DNA of 36,768 bases from Opitutia bacterium (GTDB lineage Bacteria > Verrucomicrobiota > Verrucomicrobiia > Opitutales > Opitutaceae): assembly GCA_947474365.1 (NCBI GenBank), contig CANJIU010000099.1, positions 1 to 36,768 on the forward strand. The letters are read 5' to 3'. Each line of letters opens with the position of its first letter. Position 1 is the stretch's first letter. The position numbers and the translations under genes are program-made. Shown one piece after another: positions 14,759 through 22,738 of the stretch. Below the pieces are notes generated by a model. The model saw nothing but the letters and a program-made list of their open reading frames with translations, did not search any database and was not told where the DNA came from.

Positions 14759-16034
14759 GTGCTGCTCCTCTGCCTGATTCCGGCCGCGTTTGCGGCGAAT
14801 CTGCCCGGCTTCAACTATGACGAGGGCCGCGTCCCGCCTTATGTACTGCCCGATCCGCTCGTGCTCAACAACGGCTCGCGCGTGCGCGACGCCGCGACGT
14901 GGCGAGAGCAGCGCCGGCCGGAGTTGTTGGAAATTTTTGCGCGTGAAGTCTACGGGCGCACCCCGGGCGGCCGCCCGGAAAAAATGCATTGGGCCGTGAC
15001 GTCAATTGATCGGGCCGCGCTCGGCGGCAAAGCGGTGCGTAAGGAGGTGACCGTGTGGTTCACGGCCGGAGACTCCGGACCGAAAATGCATCTTCTCGTC
15101 TACCAGCCGCTCGGCGCCGCCGGGGCGCACGCGCCGTGGCCGGCCTTTCTTGGGCTGAATTTCTACGGCAACCACTGTGTGAGCGCCGACCCGGGCATCG
15201 CGCTTTCGACCGCGTGGATGCGGGCCACTCCGGAACACAAGATCGTCAACCACCGCGCCACCGAGGCCACGCGGGGGGGCGCATGCCTCGCTGTGGCAGA
15301 TCGAGTCGGTCGTCGCCCGGGGATATGCCACCGCGACGGCCTATTACGGTGACCTTTGCGAGGATCAGGAGGGTGGTCTGACGAAGGATGTCGCGGCACT
15401 GTTCGGCACCGGCACCGTCAACGGGCGGGGCCTCGATGAATGGGGCGCAATCGGCATCTGGGCTTGGGGGCTCAGTCGTGCGCTTGACTGCCTGTTGGCG
15501 GATCCGGAAATCGACGGCCGTCGCATCGCGGTGCACGGGCACTCACGACTCGGCAAGGCCGCGCTCTGGGCCGGGGCCCAGGACGAGCGGTTTGCGCTGG
15601 TGATTTCCAACGATTCCGGCTGCGGCGGGGCGGCGCTGAGCAAGCGGATTTTCGGCGAGACGGTGGAGCGGATCAACATTTCGTTCCCCCATTGGTTCGC
15701 GCGCCGGTTTCGCGCCTACAATGCCCGTGAGAACGAGTTGCCGGTCGACCAGCACGAGCTGATTGCGTTGATCGCGCCGCGACCGGTGCACGTGGCGAGC
15801 GCCGAGGACGACGCCTGGGCGGACCCGCGGGGCGAATTTCTCGGGGCCAAGCAGGCGGAGCCGGTTTACGTGCTGTTTGGGAAGAAAGGCCTCGGGGTGG
15901 CCGATCAGCCCGCAGTGAACCAGCCGGTCCTCGGCGATGGGATCGCGTATCACATTCGATCCGGCCGGCACGACGTCACCGCCTACGATTGGGAGCAGTA
16001 TCTGAATTTTGCCGACCGGGTGATGCAGCGGTAG
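14759..16034 (+). pseudogene. Glucuronoyl esterase (CE15), frameshifted in a G7 tract
   Basis: Family CE15 esterases cleave the ester between lignin alcohols and 4-O-methylglucuronic acid of xylan. The N-terminal half (FNYDEGRVPPYVLPDPLVLN, FAREVYGRTPGG) is in the frame from 14759; the C-terminal half is one frame over. Removing one G from the seven at 15273-15279 joins them: TRGAHASLWQIESVVARGY. The C-half holds the nucleophile motif GHSRLGK (Ser codon 15543-15545), SNDSGCGGAAL, FGETVERIN and SGRHDVTAYDW with the candidate catalytic His at 15969-15971. Asp in SNDSG stands where I remember Glu in characterised bacterial members. Restored length ~424 aa is normal. The GTG start gives a signal peptide without basic residues; an ATG one frame away at 14746 (MPVLR) would complete it better, so a second indel or misread is possible. 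Divergent from the STT3-like gene. Confidence 0.85.
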
Positions 16035-16077
16035 CGTGCGATCCGCTGCCACAATTGGCTTGCGGCCCCGATCCCCA

Positions 16078-16092
16078 CGCGATCCGATCGCG
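16078..16092. promoter_or_regulatory. GATC-containing palindrome at the methyltransferase start
   Basis: CGCGATC-C-GATCGCG is a perfect 7+1+7 inverted repeat that ends two bases before the GTG start at 16095, where a ribosome-binding site would be. It contains GATC at 16081 and 16086. Two more GATC sites (16040, 16070) lie in the same 60-bp gap. An operator or methylation-sensed switch is an inference. Confidence 0.5.
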
Positions 16093-16094
16093 TC

Positions 16095-17096
16095 GTGCCG
16101 AAAAACACCCGTTCACCCAAGGCTCCCCGCGTCGAACCTGTTCCGGAAGTGGTGACCGTCTTCCACCCGAACGACGGGGTCGTGACCGAGGCCCCCGGCG
16201 TGCTGCAACCGAGCCGGATTGCCTTCGCCGACGCCGAACGCGGGCTCACGCTCTACCAGGGTGACTGTCTTGCCGTGATGGACGCGCTCGCGGCCAAACA
16301 TCCCAACGGCTGCTTCGATCTGATTTTCGCCGATCCGCCGTATTTTCTCTCCAACGGCGGAATCACGTGCCACGGGGGCCGGATGGTGAAGGTCGACAAG
16401 GGGGCCTGGGACAAGACGCGCGGCGCCGAGGAGAATCATAATTTCAACCGCGAGTGGCTGCGGCGCTGCCAGGCTTTGCTGAAGCCCAACGGCACACTCT
16501 TCGTCAGCGGCACGCACCACGTGATTTTCTCGGTCGGATATGCGATGCAGCAACTCGGGATGAAGGTGCTGAACCAGATCACCTGGCAGAAGCCGAATCC
16601 CCCGCCGAACCTCGCCTGCCGATACTTCACCCATTCGACCGAGACCGTGCTGTGGGCCGGAAAAAACGCGAAAAGCCGCCACTTATTCAACTACGCCGAC
16701 ATGAGACGGGACAACGGCGGGAAGCAGATGAAGGACGTTTGGAAGTTTGCCGCGCCGCGCCGCGAAGAGAAAAGGAGCGGCCGGCATCCGACACAAAAGC
16801 CCCTGATTTTGCTGGAGCGAATCATCCTCGCGGCGAGCAACCCGGGCGACCTGGTGATGGATCCGTTTCTCGGCAGCGGGACGACGGTCATCGCCGCCGC
16901 GTTGCTAAAGCGCCGCTGCGTGGGGATTGAGAGCGATGCGAAGCACGTTGAACTCGCCGCCAGCCGGATCCGCGAGGCATTGCAGCCGCGATTGGTGCAG
17001 GGCGAACTGGAAGTAACGCCGCCCGCCCCCGCCGGTGCGACCGAGTCGACCCGGGACGCCGACGGGTTGCTCTTGGGAGCGACCGGAGATCGTTGA
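16095..17096 (+). CDS. Orphan DNA adenine methyltransferase, DpnA/M2.DpnII-like (probable GATC)
   Basis: Beta-class N6-adenine methyltransferase of 333 aa: motif IV FADPPYF (Asp80-Tyr83) comes before motif I DPFLGSGTT (Asp256-Thr264). The residues around motif IV (FLSNGGI, VDKGAWDK), the stretch PNLACRYFTHSTETVLWA, the NGGKQMKDVW block and HPTQKPLILLERIILA match what I remember of DpnA, the second methylase of the DpnII (GATC) system, very closely. An extra N-terminus of ~45 residues and a ~35-residue C-terminal tail exceed that ~270-aa protein. No restriction enzyme or specificity gene lies beside it, so it is an orphan methylase. Start is GTG at 16095; no upstream ATG is in frame. It follows the esterase gene by 60 bp containing four GATC sites. 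Confidence 0.88.
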   Translation: MPKNTRSPKAPRVEPVPEVVTVFHPNDGVVTEAPGVLQPSRIAFADAERGLTLYQGDCLAVMDALAAKHPNGCFDLIFADPPYFLSNGGITCHGGRMVKVDKGAWDKTRGAEENHNFNREWLRRCQALLKPNGTLFVSGTHHVIFSVGYAMQQLGMKVLNQITWQKPNPPPNLACRYFTHSTETVLWAGKNAKSRHLFNYADMRRDNGGKQMKDVWKFAAPRREEKRSGRHPTQKPLILLERIILAASNPGDLVMDPFLGSGTTVIAAALLKRRCVGIESDAKHVELAASRIREALQPRLVQGELEVTPPAPAGATESTRDADGLLLGATGDR

Positions 17097-17111
17097 CGCG
17101 ATTCGGACGGC

Positions 17112-17951
17112 TCACGCGTGGACGTTTCCCAGCTTCCCGCGGAGAAACGACACGCACGCACTCACCTGGTGTTCGGGTAATCCGTGCAGGAGAAGCGGCC
17201 CCGTGAAACCGGCGCCGCGCAGCAGCGCGATGTAGTGATCGTAGTCGAGCAATCCCTTGCCCGCCGGCTCCTGGCCCGCCTCGCCGTCGCGTGAGAGATC
17301 CTTGGCGTGTGCGAGCACGAGGTCGCGACCGAGCAGCGCGAACGCGTTGTCCATCACCTCTTTCATGCGCGGCAGTTCACCGGCGTGAAACAGATTGGCG
17401 GCGTCCATCGTAATTTTCAGGTGCGGCGATCCGATCTCGTCGAGCAGGCGTCGCGCCTTTTGTGGGGAATCGACAAGGTTGGTCACCTCTGGCTCAAGCG
17501 CGAGCATGACGCCGGCTCCCTCGGCCATCCGCACCGCCTCGCGCACGCAGGAGAGCATGTCGCGCCACGCCTCCGCCGTGTCGTTGTCCGGATGATGGCG
17601 CCACATGTTTTCCGGGTCGCGTGTGCCGATGCAAATGGCGACCACGGACGTGCGGAGTGTTGGGCAGGCATCGATCAAGATCCGCAGGCGGCGCAACCCA
17701 GCCCGACGCGCCTCCAGATCGGGATGGCTCATGTTGAAGGTGCCTTGGAGCGAGGCGAGGATGAGACCGCGCGCAACCGCGGCATCGCGGATGCGTTCCG
17801 CGAATCCCGGAGGAAGCGCGTCGGGCATTGGTGGCAGGCCGACGCTTTCCATGTTGAACTGCACGCACCGCAGCCCCGTGGCGGCGACGGCGTCCAGCAC
17901 GAGCTCCAGCGACGGCCGGAGAAATATCTTTGTGAAGATGCCGATCTGCAT
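17112..17951 (-). CDS. Sugar phosphate isomerase/epimerase (xylose isomerase-like TIM barrel)
   Basis: Cytoplasmic 279-aa protein of the AP endonuclease 2 / xylose isomerase-like TIM-barrel superfamily, which includes hydroxypyruvate, tagatose and inosose isomerases. It has no signal peptide (MQIGIFTKIF). Barrel strands with metal-ligand candidates are visible: LALEPEVTNL (Glu), HLKITMDAANLFHAGEL (Asp, His), VLAHAKDLSRDGE (His, Asp), and an early VQFNMESVG strand. Exact substrate cannot be read. It is the last gene of the minus-strand run, 54 bp after the M19 homologue, and its stop lies only 15 bp from the convergent methyltransferase stop. A role in metabolising the sugar released by the upstream secreted enzymes is an inference. 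Confidence 0.8.
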   Translation of the reverse strand: MQIGIFTKIFLRPSLELVLDAVAATGLRCVQFNMESVGLPPMPDALPPGFAERIRDAAVARGLILASLQGTFNMSHPDLEARRAGLRRLRILIDACPTLRTSVVAICIGTRDPENMWRHHPDNDTAEAWRDMLSCVREAVRMAEGAGVMLALEPEVTNLVDSPQKARRLLDEIGSPHLKITMDAANLFHAGELPRMKEVMDNAFALLGRDLVLAHAKDLSRDGEAGQEPAGKGLLDYDHYIALLRGAGFTGPLLLHGLPEHQVSACVSFLRGKLGNVHA

Positions 17952-18005
17952 GGCGTTGCTGCGAGCGGATGATGGCAGGTCAGGATGAAGGCGTGCGCCG
18001 CTGGC

Positions 18006-19364
18006 TCACCCGGCCGCCTCGACCCAATTCGCACGCGCCACGCGCAGCGTGTTTTCGCCTAGGATCTTTCGGATCGTCTCATCGCTGTGGCCGCGCTGTA
18101 CGAGGCCGACCGTGAACAGCGGCCAGTTGGTCCATGCGATTGACCGTTCGGCCTGTGGCTTCGGCACGAAGTTGTCCACCGGCCAGAGATGCTCCCAGCG
18201 TGGTCCCGTGGCCGACAACGGCGAACGCCCGTCCGCCCGCTTGCGGACCTTGGCGCGTTCTGCCGGCTCGTTCCGCGACGTGTAGGAGATGTCCGGCCCA
18301 ATCGCGACGTGGTCCGCGCCGAATTTTTTCACCCCGTGATCGATATGGTTCAGAAACGCGCGGATGTCGCCATCACCACCGAGAAAACGCGAAATGCAGC
18401 AAATCCCGATCAACCCGCCCGTGTCGCAGATCGCCCGCACCACCTCGTCGGGCTTGCCCCGGAAATGCGGATACACACCGCCGCACGCAGTATGGCTCGC
18501 GACCATCGGCCGCTGCGACGCCTTGGCCGCCTCCAGGCTTGTACGCCAGCCGGAATGCGCCACGTCGACGATGACGCCGAGACGGTTCATCTCGGCGACC
18601 ACCGTGCGGCCGAAATCGCTCAGGCCGCCATCGTTGGTCTCGCCCGCGCCGTCTCCGATCGGGTTCCGGCGGTTGTACGTCAGGTGCATCATCCGCACCC
18701 CGAGTTGCCGGAAGAGCCGGATTTGTCGGAGCTCGTCGCGCACGCTTTCCCATTCCTGCCGCAGCGGCACGCCGTTGGTGGTGAAGTAAAGGCAGTGTTT
18801 CCCCTGGTGTTTGGCCGCGACAATCTCGTCCGGCCGCACGGCCTTGAAACACGTGTCCCGGCCAGCGTCCGTCGCGTAGGTGAAGCGAGCAAGCCGCTTG
18901 ATCAGGCGCAGGGGATCGCTGCCTTCCTCGCCGGTGTTTTGAAAAATGCACGTGACGCCCGCAGCGCGCATCGCATCGAGAAATTCCGTCTGCTCCGCGG
19001 CATCGGTGGCCCAGCGGGTCATCGACATCTCCTCGCGCAGATCAACCAGCTCCGCCTCGGACGCGCCGGAATCGGCGAACGTCGAGAACGCCGTGCCATC
19101 GAGCGCGGCGCGCGGCGCAAACCCGTACGATTCGAACACCAGCGACTCCGCATGCAGCCGCAGGCCGTGCTCCAACTCGTGCGGCGTCGGTTTGAGAATC
19201 GTCAGCGCGGCCTGACGGTCGCGGTTGATCGCGTCGTTTCCGGCCACGAGGCCGTTGGGGGCCTCCGCGGCGCGCACGTGGATGTTGAACGACGTGAGCG
19301 CGCCGAGTACCGGCAGGCTCGCGACCGATTTTACAAATGAACGCCGGGTGACAGGGGTGCTCAC
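18006..19364 (-). CDS. Tat-exported membrane dipeptidase homologue (peptidase M19), metal site altered
   Basis: 452 aa, starting at GTG 19364. The N-terminus TRRSFVKSVASLPVLGALTS is a twin-arginine signal, so it should be exported folded. The M19 (renal dipeptidase-like) fold is clear from LTYNRRNPIGDGAGE, DGGLSDFGRTVVAEMNRLG, VIVDVAHSG (His), PMVASHTAC (His) and HVAIGPDIS (Asp). However, the first-strand HxD zinc motif is replaced by LVFESYGFAP, and the bridging glutamate region reads CLYFTTNGVPL without Glu. Thus three of the usual metal ligands seem missing and dipeptidase activity is doubtful; a different metal site or substrate is possible. The intergenic inverted repeat 19412-19482 separates it from the upstream hydrolase. 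Confidence 0.85.
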   Translation of the reverse strand: MSTPVTRRSFVKSVASLPVLGALTSFNIHVRAAEAPNGLVAGNDAINRDRQAALTILKPTPHELEHGLRLHAESLVFESYGFAPRAALDGTAFSTFADSGASEAELVDLREEMSMTRWATDAAEQTEFLDAMRAAGVTCIFQNTGEEGSDPLRLIKRLARFTYATDAGRDTCFKAVRPDEIVAAKHQGKHCLYFTTNGVPLRQEWESVRDELRQIRLFRQLGVRMMHLTYNRRNPIGDGAGETNDGGLSDFGRTVVAEMNRLGVIVDVAHSGWRTSLEAAKASQRPMVASHTACGGVYPHFRGKPDEVVRAICDTGGLIGICCISRFLGGDGDIRAFLNHIDHGVKKFGADHVAIGPDISYTSRNEPAERAKVRKRADGRSPLSATGPRWEHLWPVDNFVPKPQAERSIAWTNWPLFTVGLVQRGHSDETIRKILGENTLRVARANWVEAAG

Positions 19365-19411
19365 AGGTCGACTCTGCAGCGGCCTTCGGTTGGGTCAAAT
19401 GTGCACTGCCC

Positions 19412-19482
19412 GTGGCCGCGAGCGCCAGCGAGTGGTCTGTGCGGACCGGCCGGGATTTCCGCTCGCTGGCGCTCGCAGCCAC
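19412..19482. repeat. Intergenic inverted repeat (REP-like hairpin)
   Basis: Left arm 19412-19435 and right arm 19459-19482 are 24 bp each and match at 22 of 24 positions as reverse complements, around a 23-nt loop that itself holds CCGGCCGG. The arms share the core GCGAGCGCCAGCGAG. It fills the gap between two minus-strand genes and resembles dispersed palindromic intergenic repeats; it could end or attenuate the transcript of the upstream hydrolase. Confidence 0.8.
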
Positions 19483-19493
19483 ACTGCGCCGGG

Positions 19494-21233
19494 TCACTCG
19501 CGGCGAATCACAAGCCTGACGCCGCCGCGATCCGGAATTATCAACGCAGGGATCGTGATTCGTCCGTTCGCATCGACCGTGATCGAGACGACGCCCCCCT
19601 GGCCCAGCTCCGCGCTCAGGCGTTCGCCGGGCTTGGGCTTGAACTGTTGCACGCGGCGGAGCGTGACATCGGTTTGAACCGGATACGCGACCCCGGGAAA
19701 ATCTGCCCGCAGCGTGATGGCATAGTGGTCCGGCGCGTCCTCGATCTCGCGCCAATCCATCCCCCGGTTCATCCAGCCGACGGTGTCGCCGACCTTCGGG
19801 TCGCCGTTTCCTGGATCCCGGTTTGCCGTCGTGCGGGAAAACGCCGGAAAACTTTCGTTCAGCCGAAAACGCCGCATCGCCTTCGGCCAGGCCTTGATGT
19901 CTTCCGGTGCGGCCTTGCCTGCCGTCGGGTGCTCGCCGTCGTCCCAGTACGCGGCGAACCCCTGGTGCGCCGCATCCATGGCGCGGTAAAACGGCGGATT
20001 GTTGACCCACGGAATCGAGCCGTCCTTGCGTCCGTTGAGGATGAACAGAAATGGCAAATCGGCCGTGGCCTTGGCCACAAACGCGGTGCTGTTCATCCGA
20101 TCGAGGAGCGGCACGCCTTCGTGGGTGAGCACCTCCGGGCCGATCGGTCCGGCCCAGGCCGACGCTTCGAGGCGATGGGCGGACGCGAGGCGCGGGTCGG
20201 CGCCGGCGTAGGTGTAGTTCACGATCGGCACCCGGGCGTCGCAGGCGGCGAAAAGCTCCGGGTGGCGCAAGCCGAACGAAATCGTGCCGCAGCCTCCCAT
20301 TGAACTTCCGGAGCAGTACCAGCGGTTGCGGTCGGTCTGGTAGTATTTTTGGACCCAATCGAGAATCCAGAGCAGCCGGCATTCAGTGTAGTTCGTCGGT
20401 GTCCCTTGGGCCATGAGGGATCGGTCGTAGATCTTCGAATTATAGCCGTACCAAAACGTCCAGATTGCCGGCGCACCGCCATCGCTGGCCTCGTCGTGGT
20501 TCCGGTTGATCCAGGCGCGGTCGGTCGGCCGGATTTCGACTTCGCCGTTTTTGACGCGGACGCTGAACTTGAACGGCAGTCCGTCCCGCCAGCCCATCGT
20601 GGCGTCACCGAAAGCCAGATACTCGCTGTCTGCGATGACCCCGCTCTTGCCGTGCAAGCTGAGTGACAGCGGCATACCGGCTCCCGCGCCCAGGGGCGGC
20701 CGTTCGCCCTTGCCCTGCCAGACGGGCTCGATCGTGGCGGCGCTCGCGGCGAGACCCGAGCGGGTGCTGTTGGCACCCGCGATCAGGGTCCGGTCCTCCG
20801 CCCCGCCGGCGTCGGAGGTCGTGACGGCAAAGAAAAGCGGTCCCTGGCGATCGCGTTGAACGGTGTGCACAAACAGGCCACCCTCCGGATCGATGCGTCT
20901 GTCGTCGGCTCCGAGCCGGTAGCCGACGACCTTGTCGTCTTTGGCCTTCTTGGTGAACGCGCTCTTTGTTTCCCACCAGTCTTTCGCGCTACGCGGCTCG
21001 ACGTGGTGACCGATCTTGGTGGCGGCCGAGACATCCCGGATGGGCGTCGTGGCAAGATAGACGTTGAAGGTGGTGCCGGCTGGCGTCTCCGCCTCGCGCC
21101 ACGTCAGAAAGACCTGGCCGTGACGTGAGACGGCTTGAAGGTCGCCTGCGGCTGGCAAGGCGCGCAGCGTCGCGGCGAGCAACGAGGCGAATGCGGCCAG
21201 CAGGAATAAACGGAGGAGCGGCGGGCGATTCAT
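19494..21233 (-). CDS. Secreted alpha/beta hydrolase (esterase-like) with N-terminal Fn3-like domain
   Basis: 579-aa protein with a signal peptide (MNRPPLLRLFLLAAFASLLAA, cleavage near LRA-LP). Residues ~30-120 resemble a fibronectin type III fold (GQVFLTWREAETPAGTTFNVY). The catalytic part has the nucleophile elbow GSSMGG with Ser311, the preceding RNRWYCS strand and GLRHPELFAA helix typical of polyhydroxybutyrate-depolymerase/feruloyl-esterase-like hydrolases. LFILNGRKDGSIPW offers the acid and DDGEHP the histidine. A C-terminal beta-rich region ends at the stop. Likely a secreted esterase acting on polymer side groups or a peptidase-like hydrolase; the substrate is unknown. Start ATG 21233, 42 bp after the DUF1501 gene, so probably co-transcribed with it. 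No clear Shine-Dalgarno sequence. Confidence 0.75.
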   Translation of the reverse strand: MNRPPLLRLFLLAAFASLLAATLRALPAAGDLQAVSRHGQVFLTWREAETPAGTTFNVYLATTPIRDVSAATKIGHHVEPRSAKDWWETKSAFTKKAKDDKVVGYRLGADDRRIDPEGGLFVHTVQRDRQGPLFFAVTTSDAGGAEDRTLIAGANSTRSGLAASAATIEPVWQGKGERPPLGAGAGMPLSLSLHGKSGVIADSEYLAFGDATMGWRDGLPFKFSVRVKNGEVEIRPTDRAWINRNHDEASDGGAPAIWTFWYGYNSKIYDRSLMAQGTPTNYTECRLLWILDWVQKYYQTDRNRWYCSGSSMGGCGTISFGLRHPELFAACDARVPIVNYTYAGADPRLASAHRLEASAWAGPIGPEVLTHEGVPLLDRMNSTAFVAKATADLPFLFILNGRKDGSIPWVNNPPFYRAMDAAHQGFAAYWDDGEHPTAGKAAPEDIKAWPKAMRRFRLNESFPAFSRTTANRDPGNGDPKVGDTVGWMNRGMDWREIEDAPDHYAITLRADFPGVAYPVQTDVTLRRVQQFKPKPGERLSAELGQGGVVSITVDANGRITIPALIIPDRGGVRLVIRRE

Positions 21234-21275
21234 CGAGGAGGAAGGAGGTGGCGGTGCGACCGCGGCGGGCGCGAA

Positions 21276-22721
21276 TTACGCCAGCAGTTTCGGCACGACG
21301 TGTCCGGCCACATCGGTCAGCCGGAAATCGCGACCCTGGAAACGATAGGTCAGCTTCGTATGGTCGAACCCGAACAGATGCAGGATGGTCGCGTGCAGGT
21401 CGTGCACGTGCACGGGGTCCTTGGCGACGTTCCACGCGATGTCGTCGGTCTCGCCAACAACCTGACCGCCCTTGATGCCGCCGCCGGCGAGCCAGAGGCT
21501 GAACGCGTTGGGATGGTGATCCCGGCCGGTGATGGCGCGATTACCCGGCCGGTTTTCGCCGAGCGCCGTGCGACCGAATTCCGAGCCGCAGATCACGAGC
21601 GTGTCCTCCAGCATGCCGCGTTGCTTGAGGTCCTTCACCAATGCGGCAATCGGCTGATCCGCCATCGCGCAATTGTGGGGCAGTTCCGTGTTGATCCGAC
21701 TGTGATGATCCCACGAGGCGTGAATCACCTGGACGACGCGCGTGCCTCGCTCGATGAGCCGGCGCGCCATCAGGCAGTTTCGGGCAAAAGTGCCGAAGAG
21801 TCCGGTGCCGCCGAGCGTGTTGCCACCCTCGATTTTCGGCTCTTGCCGATCGACGCCGTACATCTCGAGCGTCGCCTTCGATTCACCGGAGAGATCCATC
21901 AGCTCCGGCGCGGCAGTTTGCATCCGGAACGCCAGCTCGTAGGCCGCGATCCGGCTCTCGATCTCAGGATCGTGAACTTCGGCGTGGCGCAGGGCGTTGA
22001 GACGGGCGACGGCCGCGATGCTCCGCTCCTGCATTGCCGCCGTGATGTTCGCTGGGTTTTCCAGATTCAGCACCGGCGCGCCTTCGTTGCGGAACATCAC
22101 GCCGGAATATTTCGACGGCAGAAAGCCGCTCGACCAGCTGGCGGAGCCGCCCGGTACGCCGCGCCCAACCGCGATGAGCACGACGAATTCCGGCAGGTTT
22201 TTCGCCTGGCTGCCGAGTCCATAGGTGAGCCAGGAACCCATGCTGGGCCGGCCCGAGATCGCGGAGCCGGTGTTCATCAGCAACTGCCCGGGGACGTGGT
22301 TGAACTGATCCGTGTGCATCGAGCGCACGAGGCAGATGTCGTCGGCAATCGAGCCGATGTGCGGCAGCAGGTCCGACAGTTCCATGCCGCACTGCCCGTG
22401 TTTCGTGAATGTCCGGGGCGTCCCCATGATGCGCGCCGACTCCTTGGCGAGAAAGGCGAAGCGCATGTTCTTGAGCATCGATTCCGGCAGCGCCTGTCCG
22501 TCGAGCTGATTGAGCATCGGCTTCGGATCGTAGAGATCCATCTGGCTTGGCCCGCCCTCGAGGTAGATGTAAATGCAGTTCTTCGCCTTTGGCCGATGAT
22601 GGGTTTTTCCCGGGCTGCCGTCCGTCGCCGCGAGCAGACCGTCGCCGCCCAGCAGGTGGGTCAACGCGAGGCCGCCGACGCCGCCGCAGGTCTGCATGAG
22701 AAATTTTCGTCGGCTGTGCAT
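21276..22721 (-). CDS. DUF1501 domain-containing protein, Tat-exported
   Basis: 481 aa, starting at ATG 22721 with MHSRRKFLMQTCGGVGGLAL, a twin-arginine signal; the in-frame extension to 23042 would overlap the upstream gene and is dropped. The family signature IYLEGGPSQMDLYDPKP follows, then SRIMGT-like and LPHIGSIADDICLVRSMHTD, RPSMGSWLTYGLGS and near the end LVICGSEFGRTALGENRPG with GRDHHPNAFSLWLAGGG. As I recall, DUF1501 belongs to the alkaline phosphatase/sulfatase clan and its enzymatic role is unknown. It is almost always paired, as here, with a PSCyt1/DUF1549/DUF1553 protein, whose gene ends only 17 bp upstream. The pair is abundant in Planctomycetes and Verrucomicrobia. Confidence 0.92.
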   Translation of the reverse strand: MHSRRKFLMQTCGGVGGLALTHLLGGDGLLAATDGSPGKTHHRPKAKNCIYIYLEGGPSQMDLYDPKPMLNQLDGQALPESMLKNMRFAFLAKESARIMGTPRTFTKHGQCGMELSDLLPHIGSIADDICLVRSMHTDQFNHVPGQLLMNTGSAISGRPSMGSWLTYGLGSQAKNLPEFVVLIAVGRGVPGGSASWSSGFLPSKYSGVMFRNEGAPVLNLENPANITAAMQERSIAAVARLNALRHAEVHDPEIESRIAAYELAFRMQTAAPELMDLSGESKATLEMYGVDRQEPKIEGGNTLGGTGLFGTFARNCLMARRLIERGTRVVQVIHASWDHHSRINTELPHNCAMADQPIAALVKDLKQRGMLEDTLVICGSEFGRTALGENRPGNRAITGRDHHPNAFSLWLAGGGIKGGQVVGETDDIAWNVAKDPVHVHDLHATILHLFGFDHTKLTYRFQGRDFRLTDVAGHVVPKLLA

Positions 22722-22738
22722 GAGAGGGTCTTCCAGAA

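Noticed and set aside
14627..14989. N-terminal extension of the STT3-like gene to 14989
   Set aside because: It overlaps the divergent CE15 gene and lacks membrane or signal character; the ATG at 14626 directly precedes the first helix.
16095..17096. Restriction-modification system
   Set aside because: No restriction endonuclease or specificity subunit lies beside the methyltransferase; neighbours are an esterase and a sugar isomerase.
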